Positions 49,797 to 57,583 of a DNA stretch of 64,000 bases are shown in pieces (the first letter of the stretch is position 1; each line of letters begins with the position of its first letter). The notes below the pieces were generated by a model. It ran no database searches. It was not told where the DNA came from and saw only the letters and a list, made by a program, of their open reading frames with translations. This DNA is from Bacillus sp. OV166. GTDB taxonomy: Bacteria; Bacillota; Bacilli; Bacillales; Cytobacillaceae. The stretch is taken from contig NZ_FXWM01000001.1 in NCBI RefSeq assembly GCF_900177675.1, positions 6,427,001 through 6,491,000 on the forward strand. The letters are read 5' to 3'. The position numbers were made by a program, and so were the translations under genes.

Positions 49797-49950
49797 AAAA
49801 GCGGAGGCGCCCGTTTAACGGCGTATGGACTGGAGCGCTTTGACTGAGATAAAGGAAACACGGAGAGCGTAGCGATTCGATGTTGACTTATCGTAGGGAA
49901 AAGAGCGAAGTCCACTAGCCGTTGGGCGCTGCAGCTAGACAGTTATCTAA
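49797..49950. repeat. Dispersed repeat family B, copy 3
   Basis: Begins GAAAAGCGGAGGCGC and ends GCAGCTAGACAGTTATCT. It lies after sua5 and before mntP. A partial 13-bp palindrome (49,781–49,792) adjoins its left end. Confidence 0.75.
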
Positions 49951-49975
49951 GTTTATAACCTTATAATGTCGTCAT

Positions 49976-50017
49976 TTAAAAAAAACACCAGGTCCCCTTC
50001 GCGGAGAACCTAGTGTT
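49976..50017 (-). terminator. Terminator of ywlC (sua5)
   Basis: AACACTAGGTTCTCC / GGGGACCTGGTGTT stem around GCGA, then a run of T on the minus strand. The hairpin touches the stop codon. Confidence 0.85.
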
Positions 50018-51060
50018 TATTCAGCGATCAGTTTATTTCCAGCGGCTTTCTGAAGGCGGTTCATGATTGCATTTCCGACACCTTCGTTCGGAAATACCTC
50101 ACTGTAAATGACATCGACCTTTTCTAAATTAAATCTTCGTAATGTATCATAAAGCTCCGCGGCAACCGTCGTAAGTTCCGCCCGCTTCCCGCAAGCTAGC
50201 ACCACATCCGCTTCATACACATCAGCCTGCTCTTCCGTAGTCAGCACCCCGACCCGCAACCCCTCAAACCGCTTTTCTTCTACTAGACTCTGGAGAAACT
50301 TCGTGGTGCCTGACACCATAAATAGAGGTGCATTCGGGGCGTAATGTTGGTATTTCATGCCCGGGGCTTTCGGCCGGGCCGCCTCGTCTGTTAATGCGGC
50401 ATCGACACGTACTTCACCGAGCACGGCCTCAAGTTGCTCCTTTGTTACCCCGCCCGGTCTTAAGATAACCGGAATCGCTTCCGTGCAATCGATGACCGTT
50501 GATTCCACGCCAATTCCTGTTGCGCCGCCGTCGATTACACCAGCAATTTTCCCGTTTAAATCGTCCATGACATGTTGGGCTTTCGTTGGACTTGGTTTGC
50601 CCGAACTGTTGGCGCTCGGGGCAGCAATTGGCAGTCCACAACTTTTCAACAACGCCAGTGCGACAGGGTGGTCCGGCATCCTCACTGCAACCGTCGACAA
50701 TCCCGCCGTGGCCGTTTCCGCTAGGACGCCTTCTTTCTTTTTAAAAATAATCGTCAGTGGTCCCGGCCAAAACGCATCCATCAACACTTCAGCCTTGTCG
50801 GGAACCTCAGTTACAAACGTGCTCAGCTGCTTTTTTTCAGCGATGTGGATAATTAGTGGATTATCACTCGGCCTTCCTTTGGCCGCAAAAATCTTCCCAA
50901 CCGCCACATCACTTTCCGCGTTCCCTCCAAGACCATAAACCGTCTCCGTTGGCAGGGCAACCACTTCGTTATCCCGTAAAAAATTCGCTGCATCCACAAC
51001 CTGTGGATTATTTTCAAGATTATCCACATACTTATCCACTTTCCAAACCTTTGTGTTCAT
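50017..51060 (-). CDS. ywlC: Threonylcarbamoyl-AMP synthase (Sua5/YwlC)
   Basis: A 347-residue Sua5-type enzyme that makes threonylcarbamoyl-AMP for the t6A modification of tRNA. The YrdC domain is at about 20–210 (ALPTETVYGLGGNA, SDNPLIIHI, APSANSSGKPSPTKAQHV) and a Sua5 C-terminal domain at about 240–347. A 13-bp palindrome (50,305–50,317) in the linker encodes MVSGTT. The 5' end of the gene overlaps the DnaA-box cluster. Confidence 0.95.
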   Translation of the reverse strand: MNTKVWKVDKYVDNLENNPQVVDAANFLRDNEVVALPTETVYGLGGNAESDVAVGKIFAAKGRPSDNPLIIHIAEKKQLSTFVTEVPDKAEVLMDAFWPGPLTIIFKKKEGVLAETATAGLSTVAVRMPDHPVALALLKSCGLPIAAPSANSSGKPSPTKAQHVMDDLNGKIAGVIDGGATGIGVESTVIDCTEAIPVILRPGGVTKEQLEAVLGEVRVDAALTDEAARPKAPGMKYQHYAPNAPLFMVSGTTKFLQSLVEEKRFEGLRVGVLTTEEQADVYEADVVLACGKRAELTTVAAELYDTLRRFNLEKVDVIYSEVFPNEGVGNAIMNRLQKAAGNKLIAE

Positions 51061-51281
51061 AATTATCCACCTTTATCACGAATGAGTCTTCTAGCGAAAT
51101 TTGGCGAATTTAGTCACCTAGACTCATATTTTAAGCTCAATACGTTTGAAAGTATAAAAGAAGGTGGGCATAAATACAAGTGTTATCCACAAATTGTGCA
51201 CAACTTCCTTGAAATAGTGGATAACTTTGTGGATATATCCACAATTATAGTGAAAATTTCAAAAATATAGAGTTATCCACA
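51002..51281. promoter_or_regulatory. Cluster of nine DnaA-box-like sites
   Basis: Exact TTATCCACA at 51,020, 51,183 and 51,273. Single-mismatch sites are at 51,032, 51,063 and 51,235 on the plus strand and 51,002, 51,216 and 51,228 on the minus strand. They cover the start of ywlC, the spacer and the end of ywlB. I recall a DnaA-binding cluster at ywlC among those described in B. subtilis. Confidence 0.75.
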
Positions 51282-51691
51282 TTTAAAACGTGTCGAATAT
51301 GTTCAGATTGATAAAATTCGCTGGGTATTTCTGCCCGGTCAATCCTCTGGAAGCCCAATATTTCGAAAAATGGTAAGGCTACGCTCTTATTTGTTGCCAA
51401 AAACAAACCTTTCATCCCTTTTTCTTTCGCTAATTGCACCATTTGATCAAAAAGAACGAAGATTTCCTTTTCAGCTTGTCCAGGTGTAACAACGAGGGAG
51501 CGCAAGAGCCCGAACTCCGTGAAGGCCTCCATGCCAAGCGAACCCTTTAAGATGCCATCCTCATTCTCTAGCAGCAAAAAATAGTCAATCGTATCCTCGG
51601 TTAATCCATCCGTTCCCAGATTGGCTCTGGATAAAAACTGTCGTAAACTGCCCAAGTCTTGTTTATTTGCTCTGCGAATCAATGCCTGCAT
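51245..51691 (-). CDS. ywlB: GNAT-like acetyltransferase YwlB
   Basis: A 148-residue protein with the shape of a GNAT acetyltransferase: an N-terminal IRRANKQDLGSLRQFL, a central FGLLRSLVVTPGQAEK corresponding to the acetyl-CoA strand-loop, and a C-terminal ALPFFEILGFQRIDR. The usual pyrophosphate loop (Q/RxxGxG/A) is degenerate. It corresponds by place to ywlB of B. subtilis. The substrate is unknown. Start at 51,691 with AAGAGGTG upstream. Confidence 0.75.
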   Translation of the reverse strand: MQALIRRANKQDLGSLRQFLSRANLGTDGLTEDTIDYFLLLENEDGILKGSLGMEAFTEFGLLRSLVVTPGQAEKEIFVLFDQMVQLAKEKGMKGLFLATNKSVALPFFEILGFQRIDRAEIPSEFYQSEHIRHVLNVDNSIFLKFSL

Positions 51692-51821
51692 CGCTTCCAC
51701 CTCTTTTTTTAAGATTCTACTCTATGAATATGGATGAGCTAGAACAAATAGAACCGCTAGAAACGGGAATCTAGTAAAATTTTATTAAAGAAACGACCAC
51801 AGCCTCGCCGCATTTTTCCAC

Positions 51822-51853
51822 ACAAAAAACCAGCCCCATTGCCGGAACTGGTT
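51822..51853 (-). terminator. Terminator of spoIIR
   Basis: AACCAG … CTGGTT arms around a GC-rich middle, TTTTTTG on the minus strand. Confidence 0.65.
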
Positions 51854-52783
51854 CTAATTAAACATCTTCTCCCACATCTCTACGACGAAAAACTTCACTT
51901 CCACCGGCTTTTCATCTTCAGCAGTATACACAGGCGCATCCTTTTTAGCCAACTTTACCGGCTCATCTTCAACCTCAACCATTATCTCATTGAACACCGG
52001 CGCATCTTTTTCGATCAACCTCTCCGGCTTCTTCATTTCTTCTTCGTCCACAGTTGTGGCTTTTTCCTCTTTTTCAGACTTGACCTTAACCTCTTTTTCT
52101 CCCTTAACCTCAACCGCTTTCGTATCCTCAACTGAGCTTGCTTCTTCCTTTACTTCTTCTTTTACCTTTTCAACCGTTGCCACCGTTTTGGCCTTTTCAA
52201 CCTTTTCCTCGGACTTAGCAGTAGCAGGTCTCACTGTTTTTGCCTTCGCCTTTTTCTCTCCCTCAAAGCCATCACTCACAGCCACCCCATTTGAAAAATC
52301 AAGAAAGCATAATGGCGGGTAAAGCACGCACCACCAGTTCGCGCCTTCCCCCGAACCTAACGTAATCAAAATCGCTTGATATTCACCAGCTGGATATAAA
52401 AATTGACCATATAATTTCGTCGGAAACTGAACCTTGCCAAACTCCACTTTCACTGATTGATCGGACCCTTGATCGCGGACCACTTGTTCCGAAATCGCTT
52501 GAATCTCAGGAAGCTTCGACTTGATGACCGTTCTTGCTTTTTCCATCGACGTTAAATCCTGAACCCACAGGGTAATCTGTGCATTCACCGCGTCGCGGAC
52601 TTTCCGTTTAATGGCTTGATCCTCTTCAAAATCACTATTCGCAAGAATCCTGAGCCGAATCGCTTCACCAGGAATCACAATCGATTCTTTCGCTGCGGCT
52701 TCCGTCTTCGGCATATATAAACTCAACATCGTCCCTAAAGACAAAACGATAAGATATCCCCAAACAATCACTTTACTTTTCAA
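51854..52783 (-). CDS. spoIIR: SpoIIR, sporulation signalling protein, with low-complexity insertion
   Basis: A secreted protein of about 309 residues. Made in the forespore under sigma-F, it triggers SpoIIGA to process pro-sigma-E in the mother cell. The N-terminal hydrophobic segment (VIVWGYLIVLSLGTMLSLYM) precedes the conserved core IRLRILANSDFEEDQAIKR and ends at WWCVLYPPLCFLDFS. The usual C-terminal VEVKFFVVEMW is also present. About 100 Lys/Glu/Val-rich residues are inserted between them, with two copies of a KKDAPV-type motif. I chose the TTG at 52,781. A GTG at 52,790–52,792 is equally possible. Longer versions start before any conserved sequence. Confidence 0.88.
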   Translation of the reverse strand: MKSKVIVWGYLIVLSLGTMLSLYMPKTEAAAKESIVIPGEAIRLRILANSDFEEDQAIKRKVRDAVNAQITLWVQDLTSMEKARTVIKSKLPEIQAISEQVVRDQGSDQSVKVEFGKVQFPTKLYGQFLYPAGEYQAILITLGSGEGANWWCVLYPPLCFLDFSNGVAVSDGFEGEKKAKAKTVRPATAKSEEKVEKAKTVATVEKVKEEVKEEASSVEDTKAVEVKGEKEVKVKSEKEEKATTVDEEEMKKPERLIEKDAPVFNEIMVEVEDEPVKLAKKDAPVYTAEDEKPVEVKFFVVEMWEKMFN

Positions 52784-52850
52784 TTCTAGCACCGTCCCTT
52801 CGATACCTTCATTTTGGACAAAATGCCAGAATCTTAAACTATTAAATTTT

Positions 52851-52879
52851 AATATTTTCCAAAGAAACGATTGGATGTC
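52851..52879 (-). promoter_or_regulatory. Possible sigma-F promoter of spoIIR
   Basis: Minus strand: GACAT, 14-base spacer, GGAAAATATT. The -10 fits the sigma-F consensus in nine of ten positions. The -35 is weak. Confidence 0.35.
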
Positions 52880-52971
52880 TTCCACTCAAAAGGATAAAAT
52901 CTAATATATGATAAAATATGTAGAAGGTCTTTCTGTAGAAAATAAATCTAAGGGAAATGGAGTGTAAAAAA

Positions 52972-53379
52972 ATGGATCATTCAAAATCGGAATACGTGGA
53001 CTTAAAAGTAATTTGCCCCGACGATTGCGGCAACGCACCCAAAAAAGCATACCTCAAAGAATTTAGCATCGCTTTTGCACACAACGACCTCGCTTTTCTA
53101 TCAGAGAATATCACCGACGATTTTCACTGGAATATCATCGGCCAACATCCGTTCCAAGGAAAAGAAAAAGTGATCGAAATCCTCAAACAAAACCAAAATA
53201 ATAAAGTAACCGAACTGCAGATTAACACCATTATCACCCACGGATATCACGGCTCAGTTAACGGTACCCAAATCGTAGAAAACAAAAAGAAATTTGCATT
53301 CTGTAACGTATACCAATTTGCCAGTTCCCGTAATAACTCCAAAATAAAAGAAATGACATCCTATCTAATTGAACTATAA
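52972..53379 (+). CDS. SnoaL/NTF2-like protein
   Basis: A 135-residue soluble protein. FSIAFAHNDLAFLSENITDD, then FHWNIIGQHPFQGKEKVIEIL, is the cone-shaped NTF2/SnoaL fold (limonene-epoxide hydrolase-like superfamily). Substrate or partner unknown. Start at 52,972 with GGAGTG eight bases upstream. It is the only plus-strand gene in this conserved block and looks like a local insertion between spoIIR and prmC. Confidence 0.75.
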   Translation: MDHSKSEYVDLKVICPDDCGNAPKKAYLKEFSIAFAHNDLAFLSENITDDFHWNIIGQHPFQGKEKVIEILKQNQNNKVTELQINTIITHGYHGSVNGTQIVENKKKFAFCNVYQFASSRNNSKIKEMTSYLIEL

Positions 53380-53415
53380 AAAAGCTCAGAGCCATCATAC
53401 TCTGAGCTTTTTTAT
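53379..53415. terminator. Bidirectional terminator
   Basis: AAAAAGCTCAGAG / CTCTGAGCTTTTT with an 8-base loop, between the convergent NTF2-like gene and prmC. Confidence 0.9.
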
Positions 53416-53452
53416 GATTTTCATTATAGTAAATTCTCCACATGACCGGAAC

Positions 53453-54322
53453 CTAAGCCCCGAAGCCGATCTCCGCAAACACCATCCGGTCCTTGCCATT
53501 TAAATCATTCACAATCTCTACCTTTACACTTTCAAAAGCTTTTTGAAAAAGCTCCGCTACCGCTTCGCCCTGACCGGCCCCAATTTCAAATCCAACCAGC
53601 GCGCGCTTCTCTAGTACTCGCGGTAGCTCAACCATAAAGCGGCGGTAAAAATCCAAGCCATCCGTCCCCGCAAACAAAGCCCGGTGCGGCTCATGCTCCG
53701 TCACAACCTCCGACATCGCCGTCATGTCACCGAGCGGAATATACGGTGGATTCGAGAGGATCACATCAAACCGAGCCCCGCTCACCATAAACGGGCCAAG
53801 CAAATCCCCCTGAACAAACTCCACCTCCGCCCCAAGCCGGGCCGCATTCTCCCGTGCCACAGCCAGCGACGCCTCCGCAATATCAGTGCCTGACACTCGA
53901 AGTTCCGCTTCTTCCAGCTTCATCGTAATCGCGATGGCGCCGCTCCCGGTCCCGATATCCGCTAACCTGATAACCTGCTCTCCACTGAACAGCTGCTTGA
54001 TCCGTTGAAGTGCACCGTAGACGAGTTCTTCCGTTTCCGGCCTCGGGATCAGCACCTCTTCATTGACGATAAACGGGCGCCCGTAAAACTCCTCCGTGCC
54101 GATGATATATTGGACCGGCACACCCTTCACGTGTTCACCAACCGCTTTTTCAAAGACTTCCCACACGCCCGGAGCTAGGTCATCGCGGACATTCGCAAAC
54201 AACTGCGCCCGCGACATTCCGGTGAAATGGCGAAGTAACAGCTCCCCTGCATTCTCATCACGACGCGCTGAAACTAAAAAAGAAGAAGCCCATTGAAGAG
54301 CTTCATAGACTTTTTTACTCAT
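53453..54322 (-). CDS. prmC: Release-factor glutamine methyltransferase
   Basis: A 290-residue SAM-dependent methyltransferase that methylates the GGQ glutamine of release factors. Motif I is LADIGTGSGAIAITM and the signature is SNPPYIPLGD. The ATG at 54,320–54,322 overlaps the end of prfA by 8 bp, coupling the enzyme to its substrate. Long starts inside prfA were rejected. Confidence 0.96.
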   Translation of the reverse strand: MSKKVYEALQWASSFLVSARRDENAGELLLRHFTGMSRAQLFANVRDDLAPGVWEVFEKAVGEHVKGVPVQYIIGTEEFYGRPFIVNEEVLIPRPETEELVYGALQRIKQLFSGEQVIRLADIGTGSGAIAITMKLEEAELRVSGTDIAEASLAVARENAARLGAEVEFVQGDLLGPFMVSGARFDVILSNPPYIPLGDMTAMSEVVTEHEPHRALFAGTDGLDFYRRFMVELPRVLEKRALVGFEIGAGQGEAVAELFQKAFESVKVEIVNDLNGKDRMVFAEIGFGA

Positions 54323-55388
54323 TAGAGGCACTTTCCAGCCTGCGCGCTTGATCATCCATAATCAGCGCATCGATGACATCATCGAGCTTGCCTTCTAAAA
54401 TTTGATCAAGCTTTTGAATCGTCAAGCCAATACGGTGGTCCGTCACCCGGTTTTGCGGGAAGTTATACGTACGAATCCGCTCCGAACGGTCACCCGTACC
54501 AACCGCAGATTTACGGACAGAATCATACTCCGCCTGCGCTTCCTGTTGATACTTATCATAAATCCGTGCGCGTAAAACCTTCATCGCCTTATCTTTGTTC
54601 TTGTGCTGCGATTTCTCATCCTGAATCGAAACCACAATCCCAGTTGGAATATGCGTTAACCGAACTGCTGACATCGTCGTGTTAACGGACTGTCCGCCGG
54701 CGCCACTTGACGCAAACGCATCAAAACGGATATCTTTATCATTAATTTCCACTTCTAATTCTTCCGCTTCCGGCAAACAAACAACTGTCGCCGTCGACGT
54801 ATGAATCCGGCCGCTTGACTCCGTCTCCGGAACACGCTGCACACGGTGTGCGCCGTTCTCATACTTCAACTTCGAATAGGCACCCTGGCCGTTGATCATA
54901 AAACTAATTTCCTTATAACCGCCAAGACCAGTCGGGTTCGCATCAATCAATTCCGTCTTCCAGCCCTGCGCTTCCGCATAACGGCTGTACATGCGATATA
55001 AATTCCCAGCAAACAAGGCCGCTTCGTCACCGCCCGCTGCTCCGCGGATTTCAAAGATAACGTTCTTGTCATCATTCGGATCCTTTGGAATCAGCAATAG
55101 TTTCATCTTAGCTTCCAACTCAACGATTTGCGCTTCCAGCTCATTAACTTCTTCCTTCACCATTTCACGCATATCCGCATCCAGCTTCTCATCAAGCATC
55201 GCCTTAGCATCCTGAAGTTGTTCGCGCGCATCTTTATATTCACGGTAAGTTAGTACAGTTTCTTGTATATCAGATTGTTCTTTTGAATATTCACGAAGTT
55301 TCTTTGAATCATTAATAATTTGTGGGTCGCTCAAAAGTTCATTCAACTTATCATAACGATCTTCCACCGATTGAAGACGATCAAACAC
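54315..55388 (-). CDS. prfA: Peptide chain release factor 1
   Basis: A 357-residue release factor that reads UAA and UAG. The peptidyl-hydrolysis GGQ is in FASSGAGGQSVNTT and the stop-codon recognition region is in RVPETESSGRIHTSTATV. Normal length. It has a sigma-A promoter 38–66 bases upstream of its ATG. Confidence 0.98.
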   Translation of the reverse strand: MFDRLQSVEDRYDKLNELLSDPQIINDSKKLREYSKEQSDIQETVLTYREYKDAREQLQDAKAMLDEKLDADMREMVKEEVNELEAQIVELEAKMKLLLIPKDPNDDKNVIFEIRGAAGGDEAALFAGNLYRMYSRYAEAQGWKTELIDANPTGLGGYKEISFMINGQGAYSKLKYENGAHRVQRVPETESSGRIHTSTATVVCLPEAEELEVEINDKDIRFDAFASSGAGGQSVNTTMSAVRLTHIPTGIVVSIQDEKSQHKNKDKAMKVLRARIYDKYQQEAQAEYDSVRKSAVGTGDRSERIRTYNFPQNRVTDHRIGLTIQKLDQILEGKLDDVIDALIMDDQARRLESASNE

Positions 55389-55425
55389 GGTCTATTCACC
55401 TCAATTTTTTGTCCATAACATTCTA

Positions 55426-55454
55426 ATTATAGTATAGGTGAAAACAACCGTCAA
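55426..55454 (-). promoter_or_regulatory. Sigma-A promoter of prfA-prmC
   Basis: Minus strand: TTGACG, 17-base spacer, TATAAT. Confidence 0.75.
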
Positions 55455-55540
55455 AACCAAATTAAGGGGAAATTTTTTCGCGGGGTGATTTTTCAAGTTA
55501 AAATCCTTTTTTTAAAAAGGAACTCAAGCTACAGCCGTAG

Positions 55541-55569
55541 AAAAAACATGCCCTGATAATCAGAGCATG
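55541..55569 (-). terminator. Terminator of the YhcN-like gene
   Basis: CATGCTCTGA / TCAGGGCATG hairpin with a 6-base T-run on the minus strand, overlapping the gene end. Confidence 0.85.
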
Positions 55570-56082
55570 CTACCTTCGGTCTTCTTTGACACGTACTTCA
55601 ATTTTATACCGCGGCAAGGCCTGGATTAGTTTCCGATGGAGTCGTGCTTCGGCATTAATTTTTCCCCGCTCAGACTGCATTCCTTTTTTATAAACAGATA
55701 CCCACATCCGGTCGCCGTTGATCCAGATGGAATCGGCCGTAAACTCATTGGAATCCGCGATGACTTGCTTAGCCTTTTCGATATCGTTGCCTTGATTATT
55801 CGCACCAGCTTCGCTGCCGCTTCCTGTCCTCTTCAGGTCAAGGAAGTTCGGATTTTGATTGGTGATATCATCTTCGACCATATGCTGCTTATTCTTGCCC
55901 CGATCCGACATATTCGTCGGCGTGTTGCGGTCATTGCCACGATTGGACATATAATTGGGTGCGGATTGGTCACGCCGTAGGTCATAAGCTTCTTCATTCC
56001 CATGATTCCCACCCTGATTCCCGTTACAGCCGCTTACTAAAAACAACATACTTAATGAGAGAAACAACATAAATTTTTGCAT
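55570..56082 (-). CDS. YhcN/YlaJ-family sporulation lipoprotein
   Basis: A 170-residue lipoprotein. The signal peptide MQKFMLFLSLSMLFLVSGC ends in a lipobox Cys at about residue 19. A polar Asn/Gly-rich linker follows, then a C-terminal domain with IEKAKQVIADSNEFTADSIW and RLHRKLIQALPRYKIEVRV. This is the pattern of the YhcN/YlaJ spore lipoprotein family (PF09580). Homologues are found in spore membranes and affect outgrowth. Start at 56,082 with GGGAGGTG. An in-frame start 43 codons earlier has no such signal and would bury the signal peptide. Confidence 0.82.
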   Translation of the reverse strand: MQKFMLFLSLSMLFLVSGCNGNQGGNHGNEEAYDLRRDQSAPNYMSNRGNDRNTPTNMSDRGKNKQHMVEDDITNQNPNFLDLKRTGSGSEAGANNQGNDIEKAKQVIADSNEFTADSIWINGDRMWVSVYKKGMQSERGKINAEARLHRKLIQALPRYKIEVRVKEDRR

Positions 56083-56182
56083 CTTACACCTCCCATTACT
56101 ATCATGCCCGGTCACGGCAGCAACAGGTCGAGTGAATTCTTTCCAAGTCCGGGAGGAGGAATTTGGCGGTCCCACAAGGGAA

Positions 56183-56291
56183 TCCGCCAAAACTGGGTAG
56201 AATTCCGCCAACTTCCAAAGTTATTCCGCCAAACTACCCAGAATTCCGCCGAACTCGAAGTTTATTCCGCAAACTACCCAAACATTCCGCC
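56183..56291. repeat. TCCGCCAAA array with 20–21-bp period
   Basis: TCCGCC or TCCGC at 56,183, 56,204, 56,225, 56,245, 56,266 and 56,286, usually preceded by ATT and followed by AA. Steps are 21, 21, 20, 21 and 20 bp. An inverted TTTGGCGG lies at 56,163. Spacers vary, although ACTACCCA recurs. Confidence 0.9.
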
Positions 56292-56316
56292 AAACCGCAA
56301 ATTTCCCCCTAATAAA

Positions 56317-56354
56317 CAAAAAAACTACCTGAGAACCCCTTCTCAGACAGTTTT
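56317..56354 (-). terminator. Terminator of tdk
   Basis: AAAACTGTCTGAGAA / TTCTCAGGTAGTTTT stem, GGGG loop and T-run on the minus strand. It lies 67 bases after the gene. Confidence 0.85.
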
Positions 56355-56421
56355 TCCAATGGTGTCAGGCACTAATTATGTAAACTCAACCAACCCTGAC
56401 ATTCATTTGTAACTTCTTGGT

Positions 56422-57021
56422 CTATGCATGAACGGTATAGGACGCCGTTTTTGGGACTTCGTGATGATGACGGCAGCGGGGCTCGTACGCTTCGGAGGCA
56501 CCCACTAATATGACTGGGTCATGGTAAGAGGCTGGACGTCCATCAATTAGACGCTGCGTCCGGCTTGAAGGCGAACCACAAACAGAACAGACCGCCTGCA
56601 GCTTCGTCACCGATTCAGCAATCGCCATCAACGCAGGCATCTGCCCAAACGGCTCACCGCGGAAATCCATATCAAGACCCGCACAAACCACCCGATGACC
56701 GCTATCAGCCAGCTGTTGCACAACCCTGAGAATCCCCTCATCAAAAAACTGAACCTCATCAATGGCGATAATATCCATATCTGCTTCCACATGGTGAAGA
56801 ATCTCAATCGAATGAGTAATTGGCTTCGCGTCAAAAGAAGATCCATTATGAGAAACGACAGATTGATCGTGATAGCGATTATCAATTTTCGGCTTAAAAA
56901 CAGCTATCTTTTGTTTGGCGAACTGAGCACGTCTAACGCGGCGAATCAATTCCTCCGATTTCCCAGAAAACATACTGCCACAGATAACCTCAACCCATCC
57001 GCTTTGCTTCATTAAATACAT
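56422..57021 (-). CDS. tdk: Thymidine kinase
   Basis: A 199-residue type II thymidine kinase for deoxythymidine salvage. The P-loop is GSMFSGKSEELIRR and the DxxQ motif is IAIDEVQFFDEG. Four zinc ligands lie in VCSVCG and EPRCRHHH. The ATG of MYLMKQSGW was chosen for its GGAG signal and agreement with homologues. Confidence 0.96.
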   Translation of the reverse strand: MYLMKQSGWVEVICGSMFSGKSEELIRRVRRAQFAKQKIAVFKPKIDNRYHDQSVVSHNGSSFDAKPITHSIEILHHVEADMDIIAIDEVQFFDEGILRVVQQLADSGHRVVCAGLDMDFRGEPFGQMPALMAIAESVTKLQAVCSVCGSPSSRTQRLIDGRPASYHDPVILVGASEAYEPRCRHHHEVPKTASYTVHA

Positions 57022-57084
57022 AAAACGGCGTCTCCTTCCAAGCAAATCCTTAAATATCTATCAATTATTTGAATTTTATTTAAA

Positions 57085-57121
57085 TAAAAAACAGGCAAGT
57101 AAATTGCTGCTTGCCTGTACT
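57085..57121 (-). terminator. Terminator of rpmE
   Basis: ACAGGCAAG / CTTGCCTGT stem with T-run on the minus strand. Confidence 0.85.
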
Positions 57122-57129
57122 TTTTACAA

Positions 57130-57345
57130 TTATTGTTGCTGTTGGCTCTTGATGCCGTATTTCTTGTTGAAACGGTCAACACGTCCGCCAGCTTCAGCGA
57201 ATTTTTGACGACCAGTATAGAATGGATGACATTCTGAACAAGTTTCAACGCGAATTTCTTTCTTCACTGAACCAGTTTCAAAAGTGTTTCCGCATGCACA
57301 AGTCACCTGTACCATTTTATAATTTGGATGAATTCCTGCTTTCAT
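57130..57345 (-). CDS. rpmE: Ribosomal protein L31 (zinc-containing form)
   Basis: A 71-residue ribosomal protein L31. The four zinc ligands are present in CACG and CSECH, so this is the zinc-binding type rather than the zinc-free paralogue YtiA. Start at 57,345 (MKAGIHPNYK) with AAGGAG upstream. A start three codons earlier overlaps that signal. Confidence 0.97.
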   Translation of the reverse strand: MKAGIHPNYKMVQVTCACGNTFETGSVKKEIRVETCSECHPFYTGRQKFAEAGGRVDRFNKKYGIKSQQQQ

Positions 57346-57583
57346 TCTTTTCATCTCCTTCCGCCCTGAATCATTCGAAACAGAGTTATATAAAGCACCT
57401 GCAAAAACCAAGTACTGAAATACTAAAAACACACTGCACCCATTATAACAAGCAAAGCCATGTTTGGCAAGTTGGGATTTATTGGTTTCTTTTCGGAAAG
57501 GAACCCATCATGTCCCATCTACCAGGGTTGTCCGATACCTAATTGACTAGGACCGGCTTAATTTGACCGCTTCACCGCATCGA

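Noticed and set aside
51082..51270. A 62-codon plus-strand frame between ywlC and ywlB
   Set aside because: It runs through the DnaA-box cluster, is AT-rich, and has no ribosome binding site or family resemblance.
55570..56211. Long version of the YhcN-like protein (213 residues)
   Set aside because: The upstream part would bury the lipoprotein signal peptide. The ATG at 56,082 has a proper ribosome binding site.
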